Assembly (NCBI RefSeq): GCF_003097495.1
Contig: NZ_QEOP01000002.1
Location: 558,001 to 622,000 of the forward strand
From: Amnibacterium flavum
GTDB taxonomy: Bacteria; Actinomycetota; Actinomycetes; Actinomycetales; Microbacteriaceae
Length of the DNA: 64,000 bases
Direction of reading: 5' to 3'
Each line of letters starts with the position of its first letter. Position 1 is the stretch's first letter. The translations under genes and the position numbers were made by a program. The notes below the pieces were generated by a model, which worked only from the letters and a program-made list of their open reading frames with translations, did not search any database and was not told where the DNA came from. Below, piece after piece: positions 25,388 to 34,317 of the stretch.

Positions 25388-26482
25388 ATGACCATCACCG
25401 CCTCACCGACCGATGCCGGCACCGGTGTTCCCGCACCAGCGGCGAAACGCCGCTCGGGCGGCGGAGGTCTCGGACGTTACCTCTTCGTCCGCTTCCTTCT
25501 GATCTTCCCGACCATCTTCATCCTGGTCACGATGGTGTTCCTGCTCATGCGGACGACGGGTGACCCCATCACGGCGGCACTCGGCGGCCGTCTGCCGGCC
25601 GACCAGCTCGCGGAGCGCATCCACGCCGCGGGCTACGACCGGCCCCTCGTCGTCCAGTACTTCGAATACCTCGGCAACATCCTCACCGGCAACTTCGGCA
25701 CGACCCTGAGCGATAACCGCCCGGTCACCGAAGTGCTGATCACCTACGGCGGCGCCACTCTCGAGCTCGCGTTCTACGCGCTCATCGTCGCCTTCGCCGT
25801 CGGCATCCCGCTCGGCATGCTCGCCGCCTACCTGCGCGACAAGTGGGGCGACGCGGTGCTCCGCATCTTCGCGATCCTCTGCTACGCGACACCGGTCTTC
25901 TTCGCCGGCCTCCTGCTCAAACTCGTCTTCTCCGTGCAACTGGGCTGGCTGCCCGTCGCCGGGCGCGCCTCGACCGGATCCGAACTGCAGATGCAGCTCC
26001 TTCCGGGCAAGACGGGCATCTACCTGATCGACGCGTTCCAGACCGGCGACCCCGAGGTCATCAGCGACGTGCTGCTCCACGCGGTCCTGCCCGGCATCGC
26101 GCTCGGACTGCTGACCGCCGGGATCTTCCTCCGCCTCGTGCGCACCAACGTCATCGGCACCTTCGGCACCGACTACGTGGACGCCGCCCGGTCGCGAGGG
26201 GTCCGCGAGTCCCGGCTCGTGCGCAAGCACGCCTACAAGCCCGCCCTCATTCCGATCATCACCGTCATCGGTCTGCAGATCGCTCTGCTGCTGGGCGGAG
26301 CGGTGCTGACCGAGACGACCTTCGAATGGAAGGGCCTCGGCTTCCAGCTGGCCTCGTACCTGGCCTCGCGCGACTTCGTCGCCGTCCAGGGCATCGTCGC
26401 TCTGCTGGCCGTCATCGTCGCCCTGACCAACTTCATCGTCGACGTCATAGCCGCGCTGATCGACCCGAGGGTGAGGTACTGA
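25388..26482 (+). CDS. Peptide ABC transporter permease, DppB type
   Basis: 364 residues from ATG 25388 with a 30-residue cytoplasmic N-tail (Ala/Pro/Gly/Arg-rich) before the first helix RYLFVRFLLIFPTIFILVTM. The extracytoplasmic loop (TTGDPITAALGG) and the coupling region DYVDAARSRGVRESRLVRKH identify the DppB subfamily. The preceding gap of 85 bases contains a GC hairpin-forming stretch (GGGCGGTCCACC...GGTGGGCCGCCC, about 25325-25352) that might dampen readthrough from the binding-protein gene. Confidence 0.9.
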   Translation: MTITASPTDAGTGVPAPAAKRRSGGGGLGRYLFVRFLLIFPTIFILVTMVFLLMRTTGDPITAALGGRLPADQLAERIHAAGYDRPLVVQYFEYLGNILTGNFGTTLSDNRPVTEVLITYGGATLELAFYALIVAFAVGIPLGMLAAYLRDKWGDAVLRIFAILCYATPVFFAGLLLKLVFSVQLGWLPVAGRASTGSELQMQLLPGKTGIYLIDAFQTGDPEVISDVLLHAVLPGIALGLLTAGIFLRLVRTNVIGTFGTDYVDAARSRGVRESRLVRKHAYKPALIPIITVIGLQIALLLGGAVLTETTFEWKGLGFQLASYLASRDFVAVQGIVALLAVIVALTNFIVDVIAALIDPRVRY

Positions 26483-26483
26483 C

Positions 26484-27533
26484 ATGGCGATCACCGCCTC
26501 GGCCCCGAAGCGCAGACTCGTCGACCGTCTTCCGGTCGTCCACCAGCTCCGCCAGAGCGTCGGCCTCCAGCGCGGCATGCTCGTCGCCGGCCTGATCATC
26601 ACGACGATCTTCGTCATCCTCGCCATCTTCGCCCCGCTAATCGCCCCCTACGGGTTCGCGCAGCTCCGCGACGCGTCAGGTGCCTTCGGGGCGCAGCAGC
26701 CGCCCTCGGCCGCGCACTGGTTCGGCACGACCGTCGGTGGCTACGACGTGCTCTCCCGCGTGATCTGGGGAACGCAGACCGCTCTGCTCGTGATCATCAT
26801 CGCCGTGGTGCTGTCGATCTTCGCGGGCGTCCTGCTCGGCCTGGTCTCGGGCTACATCGGCGGCTGGCTCGACCGGGTCCTCGTCGTCGTCGCCGACGCG
26901 GTCTACGCATTCCCCTCCCTGCTGCTCGCGATCGTGGCGGCCATCGTCATCTCCGGCGGGCAGTCGAACCAGATCGCGGGCGTCTTCGCGGCGGCGATCT
27001 CGATCACCGTCGTCTTCATCCCGCAGTACTTCCGGGTGATCCGCGCCGAGACGGTCCGGATCAAGGCGGAGGCGTTCGTCGAGTCGGCCCGCGTCATCGG
27101 TGCGAGCAACTCGCGCATCATGTTCGTGCACGTCTTCCGCAACGCGACCCGCACGCTGCCGCTCATCTTCACCCTCAATGCGTCCGAGGCGATCCTGACG
27201 CTCGCGGGCCTCGGCTTCCTCGGCTTCGGCATCGAGCCCAGCTCGGCAGCCGAATGGGGTTACGACCTCAACAAGGCGCTGTCGGACGTGACGAGCGGGA
27301 TCTGGTGGACGGCCCTCTACCCGGGTCTCGCGATCGTCTTCGTCGTGCTGGGAATCACGCTCGTCGGCGAGAGCCTCAACGACCTCGCCGACCCGAGACT
27401 GCGTGGTCGTCGCTCGGTCGGAGCCGCTTCCGGCGAGGTCGCGCAGACCTCGGTCGTCCCCGGAGGCGTCATCGACGTGCCGGGCGGCATGGGAACACTC
27501 GAAGAACCGGGCGACGGGGGGAGCGACCGATGA
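26484..27533 (+). CDS. Peptide ABC transporter permease, DppC type
   Basis: 349 residues. The first helix follows a basic N-tail, and the family region HWFGTTVGGYDVLSRVIWG and coupling loop AFVESARVIGASNSRIMFVH are present. The C-terminal 45 residues beyond LADPRLRGRR are an extra Gly/Val-rich tail. The gene begins one base after the preceding stop and overlaps the ATPase start by four bases. Confidence 0.9.
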   Translation: MAITASAPKRRLVDRLPVVHQLRQSVGLQRGMLVAGLIITTIFVILAIFAPLIAPYGFAQLRDASGAFGAQQPPSAAHWFGTTVGGYDVLSRVIWGTQTALLVIIIAVVLSIFAGVLLGLVSGYIGGWLDRVLVVVADAVYAFPSLLLAIVAAIVISGGQSNQIAGVFAAAISITVVFIPQYFRVIRAETVRIKAEAFVESARVIGASNSRIMFVHVFRNATRTLPLIFTLNASEAILTLAGLGFLGFGIEPSSAAEWGYDLNKALSDVTSGIWWTALYPGLAIVFVVLGITLVGESLNDLADPRLRGRRSVGAASGEVAQTSVVPGGVIDVPGGMGTLEEPGDGGSDR

Positions 27534-29230
27534 GCGTCGTCGACATCAAGGATCTGTCCGTCTCGTTCTCCACCGATGCGGGGGCCGTGCGCGCCGTCGA
27601 CGGCGTCAGCCTGACCGTCGAGCGCGGCGAGGTCCTCGCGATCGTGGGCGAGAGCGGCAGCGGCAAGACCGTCACCGCCAAGACGATCCTTGGCCTCCTG
27701 CCCGAGACCGCGACCTCGTCCGGTGCCGTGCTCCTGTCGCACGCCGGTGGGGAAGGGTCCACGGACATCGTGGCCGTGGGTCGCAAGGGTCTCCGCGAGG
27801 TGCGCGGCACCGACGTCGCCATGGTCTTCCAGGAGCCCTCGACCGCTCTCAACCCCGTGTACACCGTCGGCTGGCAGATCGCGGAGGGCCTGCGCGCCCA
27901 CGGCAAGGTCTCCCGCCGTCAGGGCCGGGCGCTGGCCATCGAGATCCTGCGCAAGGTCGGGATCCCCGACCCCGAGAAGCGGGTCGACTACTACCCCCAC
28001 CAGTTCTCGGGCGGTCAGAAGCAGCGAGTCGTGATCGCGATGGCGCTCGTGCTCAACCCCGGCCTCATCGTGGCCGATGAGCCGACGACGGCCCTGGACG
28101 TCACCGTCCAGGCCGAGATCCTCGATCTGCTGCGTCAGGTGCGCGACGAGTTCGGCACGGCCATCGTGCTGATCACCCACAACATGGGGGTCGTCGCCGA
28201 CCTCGCCGACCGGGTCGCCGTCATGTACCAGGGCAAGGTCGTCGAGCAGGCCGACACCCGCACGCTCTTCACCTCCCCGCAGGCGGAGTACACGAAGAAG
28301 CTCCTCGCCGCGGTGCCCTACGTCGGGCAGGGCGTCGCCGGTGCCGCCGTCCGAGCCGCCGAACGCGCCGGAACCGCCTCCGAGGCGCTGGTCACCGCCG
28401 ACGGACTCATGATCGAGTACCCGGGTCGCCTCGGTCGTGCGGGCTTCCGCGCGGTGAACGGCGTCAGCTTCGAGATCCGCGCGGGCGAGGTGCTCGGTCT
28501 CGTCGGCGAGAGCGGATCGGGCAAGACCACCATCGGTCGGGCCATCGCGGGACTCACCCAGGCCACCGGCGGCTCGCTCAAGGTCCTCGGCACCGAGATG
28601 GTCGGAGTACGGGAGCGCGACTTCAAACCGCACCGCGTCGACATCGGATTCGTCTTCCAGGACCCGGGATCGAGCTTCAACCCGCTGCTGACGATCGCGC
28701 AGTGCGTGGCCGAGCCCCTCATCGTGCACGGCCGTGCGGACAGCGCCGCCGACGCCCGGGGCAGGGTCGACGAGCTCCTCGAGGCGGTGCAGCTGCCTCG
28801 CGCCTTCGGAGACCGGTACCCGCACGAGCTGTCGGGCGGTCAACGGCAGCGGGCGAGCCTGGCCCGGTCGCTCGCGCTCGACCCGAAGCTGCTGATCGCC
28901 GACGAGCCCACCTCGGCGCTCGACGTCTCGGTCCAGGCCCGGGTGCTCGAGCTGTTCCGGGACCTGCAGAAGGAGCTCGGTTTCGCGGCCCTGTTCATCA
29001 GCCACGATCTCGCCGTCGTCGACATCCTCGCCGACCGCATCGCGGTGCTCTACCACGGCGATCTCGTCGAGCAGGGCACCGGGGCCGAGGTGCTGGGTGC
29101 GCCCCAGCATCCGTACACGCGGAGGCTCCTCGCCTCGCTGCCGGTTCCCGACCCCGTCGTCCAGGCCGAACGTCGTGAAGCTCTGCGGGCACTCCGTGCC
29201 GAGGAGTCGCTCTCGGGCAGATCGCAGTAA
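27530..29230 (+). CDS. Fused double-ATPase of a peptide ABC transporter (DppD-DppF type)
   Basis: 566 residues hold two full nucleotide-binding domains in tandem. Domain 1 (about 1-265) has Walker A GESGSGKT, signature FSGGQKQRVVIAMAL, Walker B LIVADEPTTALDV and H-loop ITHNMGVV. Domain 2 (about 285-560) has GESGSGKTT, LSGGQRQRASLARSL, LLIADEPTSALDV and ISHDLAVV. All catalytic motifs are intact in both halves, so this chain alone could energise the permease pair. It makes the third ATPase gene that follows formally redundant. Confidence 0.92.
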   Translation: MSVVDIKDLSVSFSTDAGAVRAVDGVSLTVERGEVLAIVGESGSGKTVTAKTILGLLPETATSSGAVLLSHAGGEGSTDIVAVGRKGLREVRGTDVAMVFQEPSTALNPVYTVGWQIAEGLRAHGKVSRRQGRALAIEILRKVGIPDPEKRVDYYPHQFSGGQKQRVVIAMALVLNPGLIVADEPTTALDVTVQAEILDLLRQVRDEFGTAIVLITHNMGVVADLADRVAVMYQGKVVEQADTRTLFTSPQAEYTKKLLAAVPYVGQGVAGAAVRAAERAGTASEALVTADGLMIEYPGRLGRAGFRAVNGVSFEIRAGEVLGLVGESGSGKTTIGRAIAGLTQATGGSLKVLGTEMVGVRERDFKPHRVDIGFVFQDPGSSFNPLLTIAQCVAEPLIVHGRADSAADARGRVDELLEAVQLPRAFGDRYPHELSGGQRQRASLARSLALDPKLLIADEPTSALDVSVQARVLELFRDLQKELGFAALFISHDLAVVDILADRIAVLYHGDLVEQGTGAEVLGAPQHPYTRRLLASLPVPDPVVQAERREALRALRAEESLSGRSQ

Positions 29231-29262
29231 ACGCTCTAGCCGTCGCGAGAGAATGAGGCGTG

Positions 29263-30135
29263 GTGAAGTCGCGGAGTGAAGCAGTCGTGGTCATCGACGA
29301 TGCCACGGTCGAGTATCCGCCTTCCCGGGGCAACGGCCGCTTCCGTGCGCTCGAGGGCATCACGCTTTCGATAGCCCCCGGCGAGCTGGTCGGGATGGTC
29401 GGGGAGACGGGTGCGGGCAAGAGCACTCTCGCCCGCCTGCTGGCCGGTTTCACGGGCAAGGGAGCACCCGACGGGTCTCCTGAGATCGTGGGAGGATCCG
29501 TCACGGTCCTCGGCCGCGAGCTGCGCAAGCTGAAGCCGAGGGAACGCGCGAACCTGGCCCTCCGGGTCGGCTACCTTCCGCAGCACGCGGGTCGGTACCT
29601 CACGCCCGGCTCGACCGTCGCGGAGAATGTCGCGGCGCCTGTGCTCGAGCGTGACCGTCGCTTCGATCGGCGTCAGCTCGGCGGCATGGTCGCCGAACTC
29701 ATCGACGCCGTGCAGCTGCCCCTGGGCGCGATGGGTCGGTACCCCCACGAACTCTCCGGCGGCCAGCGTCAGCGGGTCGCGATCGCGCGATCGCTCATCC
29801 TCGAACCCACGCTGTGGATCGCCGACGAGCCGACGGGCGGCGTCGACGTGACCGTGCGCGGACCCGTCCTCGACACGCTGCTCGAGCTGCAGAGCGAACG
29901 CCAGTTCTCGGCGCTCATCATCGGCTACGACTCCGCGGTCGCGAGTCGGGTGACGGATCGCCTTGCGGTCCTGCAACGAGGCCAGCTCATCGGTCTCGGC
30001 CGGATCGAGGACGTGCTGACCGCTCCGGAGCATCCCTACCTGCGGGGGTTGGCGACCGAGTTCGAGATCACGACGGGCCCCATTCAGCTGCCCACTCACG
30101 CGACGGCCACGGGCCGCGACGACGCCGGCCGCTGA
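29263..30135 (+). CDS. Additional ABC ATPase subunit with altered H-loop
   Basis: 290 residues of the DppD/F type. Walker A GETGAGKST, Q-loop in GYLPQHAGRYL, signature LSGGQRQRVAIARSL and Walker B LWIADEPTGGVDV are intact. At the H-loop, where relatives have SHD or THD, this protein reads IIGYDSAVAS, so the conserved His is replaced by Tyr. ATP hydrolysis at that site is expected to be weak. Either of two adjacent GTG codons (29260, 29263) could start; GAGG upstream favours the second. It follows the double ATPase after 32 bases. Confidence 0.82.
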   Translation: MKSRSEAVVVIDDATVEYPPSRGNGRFRALEGITLSIAPGELVGMVGETGAGKSTLARLLAGFTGKGAPDGSPEIVGGSVTVLGRELRKLKPRERANLALRVGYLPQHAGRYLTPGSTVAENVAAPVLERDRRFDRRQLGGMVAELIDAVQLPLGAMGRYPHELSGGQRQRVAIARSLILEPTLWIADEPTGGVDVTVRGPVLDTLLELQSERQFSALIIGYDSAVASRVTDRLAVLQRGQLIGLGRIEDVLTAPEHPYLRGLATEFEITTGPIQLPTHATATGRDDAGR

Positions 30136-30227
30136 AGGTCCTCCGCCGCCACTCGGGTATCCGCACCGACAGAATAAGAGGCGGTGACGGCGCCGTTCGA
30201 GGCAGCCGCCCCGGAGAGAGCGAGATC

Positions 30228-31229
30228 ATGAGCACACGTTTCACCCACACCTCGGTGGCCGGCGCATCCGGGTCCTCGGCCCGCAGATCGGACCACCGCC
30301 CGGCGGCGGGGTCGATCACGGTTCTGCCCGAGGGGCGGGCCAGCGTCTTCACCGAGGCTGTCGGCGAAGCCGGCGGCGATGTCGTGCCGCTCGGACCCGA
30401 TACCAAGGCCATCGTCTGGCTCGCCAACGACGACCCCTCCTCCCTTCTCACCGCCCTCGACGAGAACCCGCAGGTGCAGTGGGTGCAGCTCCCGTGGGCG
30501 GGCGTCGACGCGTTCGCCGACGTGCTCCGCGACCGCTCCCGCGACGACCTGCTCTGGACGAGCGCGAAAGGCGCCTACGCACAACCCGTCGCCGAGCACG
30601 CGCTCACGCTCCTCCTCGCGAGCCTGCGCTCGCTCGGTGCACGGGCACGGGCGACCAGCTGGGGCGAGAAGTCGGGGGAGTCGCTCTACGGCCGCAACGT
30701 CGTGATCGTCGGAGCCGGCGGCATCGCGGTCGAGCTCATCCGCCTGCTCGAGCCGTTCGGGGTGAACGTGACGATCGTCCGTCGCAGTGACGCTCCCGTC
30801 GAGGGTGCCGACCGGACCGTCCCGGCCGGAGAGTTGGATTCCGTGCTCCCCGAGGCCGACGCCATCGTGATCGCGGCCGCCGCGACCAGCGAGACGCGCA
30901 GCATGTTCGGCGCCGGTCAGTTCGCGCTGCTCAAGCCCACGGCCGTGCTGGTCAACATCGCGCGCGGCCCGCTCGTCGACACCGACGCGCTGACGGTTGC
31001 TCTGCGCGAGGGCAGGCTCTACGCGGCGGGTCTCGACGTGACCGACCCCGAGCCGCTCCCCGACGGGCACCCGCTCTGGTCGGAGGAGCGGGTCATCATC
31101 ACCCCGCACTCGGCCGACACGCCCGACATGATCGCCCCGCTGCTCGCCGAGCGGATCCGGCACAACGTGGCCGCCTACCTGGGCGGCGGCGAGTTCGACG
31201 GGGTTGTCGACCCGACCCGCGGCTACTGA
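30228..31229 (+). CDS. D-isomer-specific 2-hydroxyacid dehydrogenase
   Basis: NAD(P)-dependent enzyme of 333 residues. The nucleotide-binding motif is GRNVVIVGAGGIAVELIRLL. The catalytic set can be placed: Arg in VNIARGPLVDTDAL, Glu in DVTDPEPLPDGHPLW and His in IITPHSADTP. The Rossmann motif reads GAGGIA instead of the usual GxGxxG with a final Gly, a modest deviation. The ATG at 30228 follows GGAGAG. Substrate unknown; it lies 92 bases after the transporter cluster and might process an imported hydroxy or keto acid. Confidence 0.87.
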   Translation: MSTRFTHTSVAGASGSSARRSDHRPAAGSITVLPEGRASVFTEAVGEAGGDVVPLGPDTKAIVWLANDDPSSLLTALDENPQVQWVQLPWAGVDAFADVLRDRSRDDLLWTSAKGAYAQPVAEHALTLLLASLRSLGARARATSWGEKSGESLYGRNVVIVGAGGIAVELIRLLEPFGVNVTIVRRSDAPVEGADRTVPAGELDSVLPEADAIVIAAAATSETRSMFGAGQFALLKPTAVLVNIARGPLVDTDALTVALREGRLYAAGLDVTDPEPLPDGHPLWSEERVIITPHSADTPDMIAPLLAERIRHNVAAYLGGGEFDGVVDPTRGY

Positions 31230-31409
31230 CCCGCTGCACGAATCGCGGGCTTCGCCCTCCAGATCGACCGAATCGGGCCGTGATCAGGCGTTGGAGACCA
31301 CGAATCCCTGATCTGTGCAGGCGGGAGCGGCGCGGACGATGACCCGGGCGGCGATGCTGACGGCGAGCGGCCCGAGGGTTTGCTAGAGTAGTCGTCGCTG
31401 TTCCAGCAT

Positions 31410-31482
31410 TCCTCGATAGCTCAATTGGCAGAGCAGCCGGCTGTTAACCGGCAGGTTCTTGGTTCGAGTCCAAGTCGGGGAG
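31410..31482 (+). tRNA. tRNA-Asn (anticodon GTT)
   Basis: The 73-nt cloverleaf folds cleanly: acceptor TCCTCGA/TCGGGGA with one T-G pair, D-arm GCTC/GAGC, anticodon stem GCCGG/CCGGC around CTGTTAA, and T-arm CTTGG-TTCGAGT-CCAAG. The discriminator is G and CCA is not encoded. A TAGAGT hexamer at 31384-31389 is a plausible -10. An intrinsic terminator follows directly. Confidence 0.95.
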
Positions 31483-31487
31483 CGAAG

Positions 31488-31520
31488 CCCCCGGTCCTCC
31501 ACGACCGGGGGTTTCTTTTT
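31488..31520 (+). terminator. Intrinsic terminator after tRNA-Asn
   Basis: Nine-base arms CCCCCGGTC and GACCGGGGG close a six-base loop and are followed by TTTCTTTTT, five bases after the tRNA. It also sits just beyond the stop of the opposite-strand gene at 31535. It is the clearest factor-independent terminator in the window. Confidence 0.9.
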
Positions 31521-31534
31521 GCCCTCGTGTCGCG

Positions 31535-32911
31535 TCAGGGAGCAGGTGTCGCCGCGGCGGTCTGGGCGCGCTTCCGGGACCGACGCCGGTGGGCGTAGTC
31601 GCGGGCGCGGGAGCTCGACAGTGCCGTGAGGATCAGGATGTCGAGAGACAGGGCCACCAGGTTCGTCGCCAGGGTGATCTCCTGCCGACCCTCGAAGTAA
31701 GCCACGCCGGTGACGATGATGCTGCCCACCGACGAGAGCATGACGAGCACGCGGGCGGTGTTGCTGCCGAACAGCACCAGCAGCCCGAGTGCGCCCTCCC
31801 AGACGAGGAAGACGATAGCGCCGATGATGTAGGCGACCGCGAGCGGCTGGATCTCGGCCTGTGTGAGCGATTCGCCTGAGCCGTCGTCGACCAGCAGCAG
31901 TGTGCGGATCCCATCCCAGCCGGCCAGTGCGCCGAGCACGACCACCAGCGGGGTGAGCGATCGCAGGAGCACCACCGTGGCGCCGAACACGGTCGGCGAC
32001 GGGCGGCGCGACACCTTGTCGGGTGTGCCCGGGTGACGGCGACGCGGGGTCGCGACGGGTTCCGCCGACTCGTCGGCGGCGGCTGCCGCGGGGACTACCT
32101 CGCGCAGGTCGACGACGGGCAGATCGCCGTCGGTCACGATCGAGTCCCCGCCGCCGTTGCGCGCGTGGTACCCGGTCGCGAAGTCGCGAAGCAGTGTCAC
32201 GGAGACAGCGCGATCCGCACCCGAGATGACGCCGACGACGTGATCGCGCTCCTCGTCGGTGTTCGCCGCGATCTTGTGCGTGACCTGCAGGGTGAAGAGG
32301 GAGAAGCCGACGGCCCGGTCGTAGGTGCCGGCGGCGAGCCAGTCGGCCCGCTGACCTCCCGGCAGACGCCACCCCTCGGGGCAGCGCCAGAATCGCACGT
32401 GGTGCCGCTTCGCCGGGTTGCCGGCGACCTCCTGCTGGTAGGCGAAGTCCTGGTTGCGCCCGAAGAGCATCAGCGGGCTCACCGGCGCCTGGTCGTAGCT
32501 GCGGCGCAGGATGGTGGACCGCACGATCTTGATGCCGCTCTGCAGGGTCACCTCATCGGCCCGGGTCCAGCCGGCCTCCCGCATCACGGTGTGCACCTGA
32601 TCCTCCTCGCCGAGGAGTGCGATGTTGACCGGGTCGCCGAGCAGGCCGTCGCTCGTGCGGGTGCGGCCGATGAAGTAGTCGGGCACGTAGATCTCGGTGA
32701 GGATCCGGTGCAGCCGCGGAAGGGTGACGTAGGCGACCAGCAGCCAGAGGAGGATCGAGAACCAGACCTGTCCCCAGCCGGCCGTGAGGCCCTGCCGGAA
32801 CACGAGGTAGGACAGCCACAGCGAGGCGATGCCCGCGATGACGAAGAAGGCGTTGTCGATCGTGCGGCTGATGCGATGCCGCCGTTCGCGCCCACCGTCT
32901 CGCCTCGCCAT
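31535..32911 (-). CDS. LssY-like C-terminal-domain membrane protein
   Basis: 458 residues. Two membrane helices (about 20-37, 45-63) precede a soluble domain (about 75-270) of the LssY C-terminal type, with GRNQDFAYQQEVAGNPAKRH, VRFWRCPEGWRL, WLAAGTYDRAVGFS and HKIAANTDEERDHV. Four further membrane helices follow a Pro/Arg-rich linker, and a strongly basic tail ends the protein. In other bacteria this domain accompanies PAP2 phosphatases; no phosphatase motif is seen here. Function unknown. Confidence 0.8.
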   Translation of the reverse strand: MARRDGGRERRHRISRTIDNAFFVIAGIASLWLSYLVFRQGLTAGWGQVWFSILLWLLVAYVTLPRLHRILTEIYVPDYFIGRTRTSDGLLGDPVNIALLGEEDQVHTVMREAGWTRADEVTLQSGIKIVRSTILRRSYDQAPVSPLMLFGRNQDFAYQQEVAGNPAKRHHVRFWRCPEGWRLPGGQRADWLAAGTYDRAVGFSLFTLQVTHKIAANTDEERDHVVGVISGADRAVSVTLLRDFATGYHARNGGGDSIVTDGDLPVVDLREVVPAAAAADESAEPVATPRRRHPGTPDKVSRRPSPTVFGATVVLLRSLTPLVVVLGALAGWDGIRTLLLVDDGSGESLTQAEIQPLAVAYIIGAIVFLVWEGALGLLVLFGSNTARVLVMLSSVGSIIVTGVAYFEGRQEITLATNLVALSLDILILTALSSSRARDYAHRRRSRKRAQTAAATPAP

Positions 32912-32937
32912 GCGACGACGCTATCGCCCGAGCGGCC

Positions 32938-33276
32938 TCAGGCGTGGTCGACGCAGCGATTGGTCCACGGGCGCAGCTCGAGCCGCTCGTCCGGTATCGG
33001 GCGGCCGCAGACCTCGCAGCGGCCGAAGTCGCCCCGATCGACCCGCTGGAACGCCAGCTGGATGTCGTCGAGCCGCGCGAGAGCTCCCGCACGCAGCGCG
33101 TCGGCCTGCGAACGCTCGTAGGCGAGCGTCGAACCCTCGGGGTCGTGCTCGTCGTCGGTGGACGTGTCGCGGCGGGCGTCCACGATGCTCGCGATGTCGG
33201 CGCCGAGACTGCGCAGCAGCTGTTCGGTTCCGATCGCCGCCTCCGTGAGCGCGGCGCGCAGTGTCGTGGCATCCAT
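32938..33276 (-). CDS. DksA/TraR-family zinc-finger protein
   Basis: 112 residues from ATG 33276 with GGGAG upstream. An N-terminal helical hairpin (about 1-75) is followed by CEVCGRPIPDERLELRPWTN and a final RCVDHA. The zinc site reads C-x2-C-x17-C-x2-H, so the fourth Cys of classical DksA fingers is His. The acidic coiled-coil tip typical of DksA (DxxDxA) is not evident, so direct RNA polymerase secondary-channel regulation is uncertain. Divergent to the sensor kinase gene with 150 bases between starts. Confidence 0.84.
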   Translation of the reverse strand: MDATTLRAALTEAAIGTEQLLRSLGADIASIVDARRDTSTDDEHDPEGSTLAYERSQADALRAGALARLDDIQLAFQRVDRGDFGRCEVCGRPIPDERLELRPWTNRCVDHA

Positions 33277-33426
33277 CGGGTGGAGCTCCCTGGGTGATGT
33301 TCCGGGCGACGCCCGGTTCGGCGTTCCGTCCCATTCTGCGCCCCGTCGGACGAGCGCCGGCGGTGGGGTCGGCGACACCCCCGCACGGCCGGAGGCGCGG
33401 GGGAGACGCGAACGTAGTATGACGCC

Positions 33427-34317
33427 ATGGTCGATCTCGTCACCGTCGGACTCATCGCGCTGCCTGTGGTGACGGCGGCCGCGGTCGTGTTCCTCGTGCT
33501 GTGGATCCTCTCCGTCCGTCGCTACCGCCGCCTCGCGTCCGAGCAGGGCTTGGAGGATCGCGACCGGCTGGAGCTCGAACTCTCCGTCGCCGAGCAGGGC
33601 GGTCGACTCCGCATCATCCGCGAACTGCACGACCTCAACCTGCACCGCGTATCGATGCTGGTGACCGATGCCGAGGGCGCCCGGTACGCCGGCGAGCGCA
33701 ATCCCCAGGCCGCGGTGCGCGCCGCCAACGGGATCGCCGAGACCGCGCGCGCGATGCTCGCCGATATGCGCCGCGTCAGCTCGCTCGTCCGCGAGACGGA
33801 GGCGGGCGTTCTGCCGCAGCCCACCCTCAAGTCGACGCGTGATCTTTTCAAGGTGATGCGCGACGCCGGCCTCGGGGTGACCTTCGAGGAGTCGGGGGTG
33901 CCCTACGACCTCAATCCCGGCGCCGAGCTCGCCGTCTACCGCATCCTCCAGGAGGCGCTGACGAACGCCCTCAAGTACGGGGGAGAGGGCACCGAGGCCC
34001 GCGTGCTCCTCACCTGGACCGCGCAGGGGCTCCAGGTGCGCGTCGACGACGACGGCATCCGGAACGCCGCCGCGCGTCGGGGACTCGATGTGGAGGTCGC
34101 CACCGCCTACACGGTCGATGAGGATCTGAGGTCGCTGACCCAGCAGATCATGGGCCCCGGCATCGACGAGATGCGGGAGCGGACCGAGCTGTTCGGCGGA
34201 GCGTTCAACGCCAGCCAGACCGCCGGCGTCGGATTCTCGGTCGCCGCGGTGTTCCCCGCGCTTAAGCACCACAACGGCGTGCACGGGGTCGACCTCTCGC
34301 ATGACGGACACCGCTGA
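33427..34317 (+). CDS. Orphan sensor histidine kinase, NarL/DegS-like
   Basis: 296 residues with a single N-terminal membrane helix (about 5-29), no visible sensor domain, an H-box IIRELHDLNLHRVSMLV (His68), an N-box RILQEALTNALKYG and a G-box region PGIDEMRERTELFGGAF. This resembles HisKA_3-type kinases, but the H-box departs from the usual HDxVAH pattern. No response-regulator gene adjoins. The 3' end overlaps azlC by 17 bases, which suggests that the kinase and amino-acid exporter are coexpressed. Confidence 0.75.
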   Translation: MVDLVTVGLIALPVVTAAAVVFLVLWILSVRRYRRLASEQGLEDRDRLELELSVAEQGGRLRIIRELHDLNLHRVSMLVTDAEGARYAGERNPQAAVRAANGIAETARAMLADMRRVSSLVRETEAGVLPQPTLKSTRDLFKVMRDAGLGVTFEESGVPYDLNPGAELAVYRILQEALTNALKYGGEGTEARVLLTWTAQGLQVRVDDDGIRNAAARRGLDVEVATAYTVDEDLRSLTQQIMGPGIDEMRERTELFGGAFNASQTAGVGFSVAAVFPALKHHNGVHGVDLSHDGHR

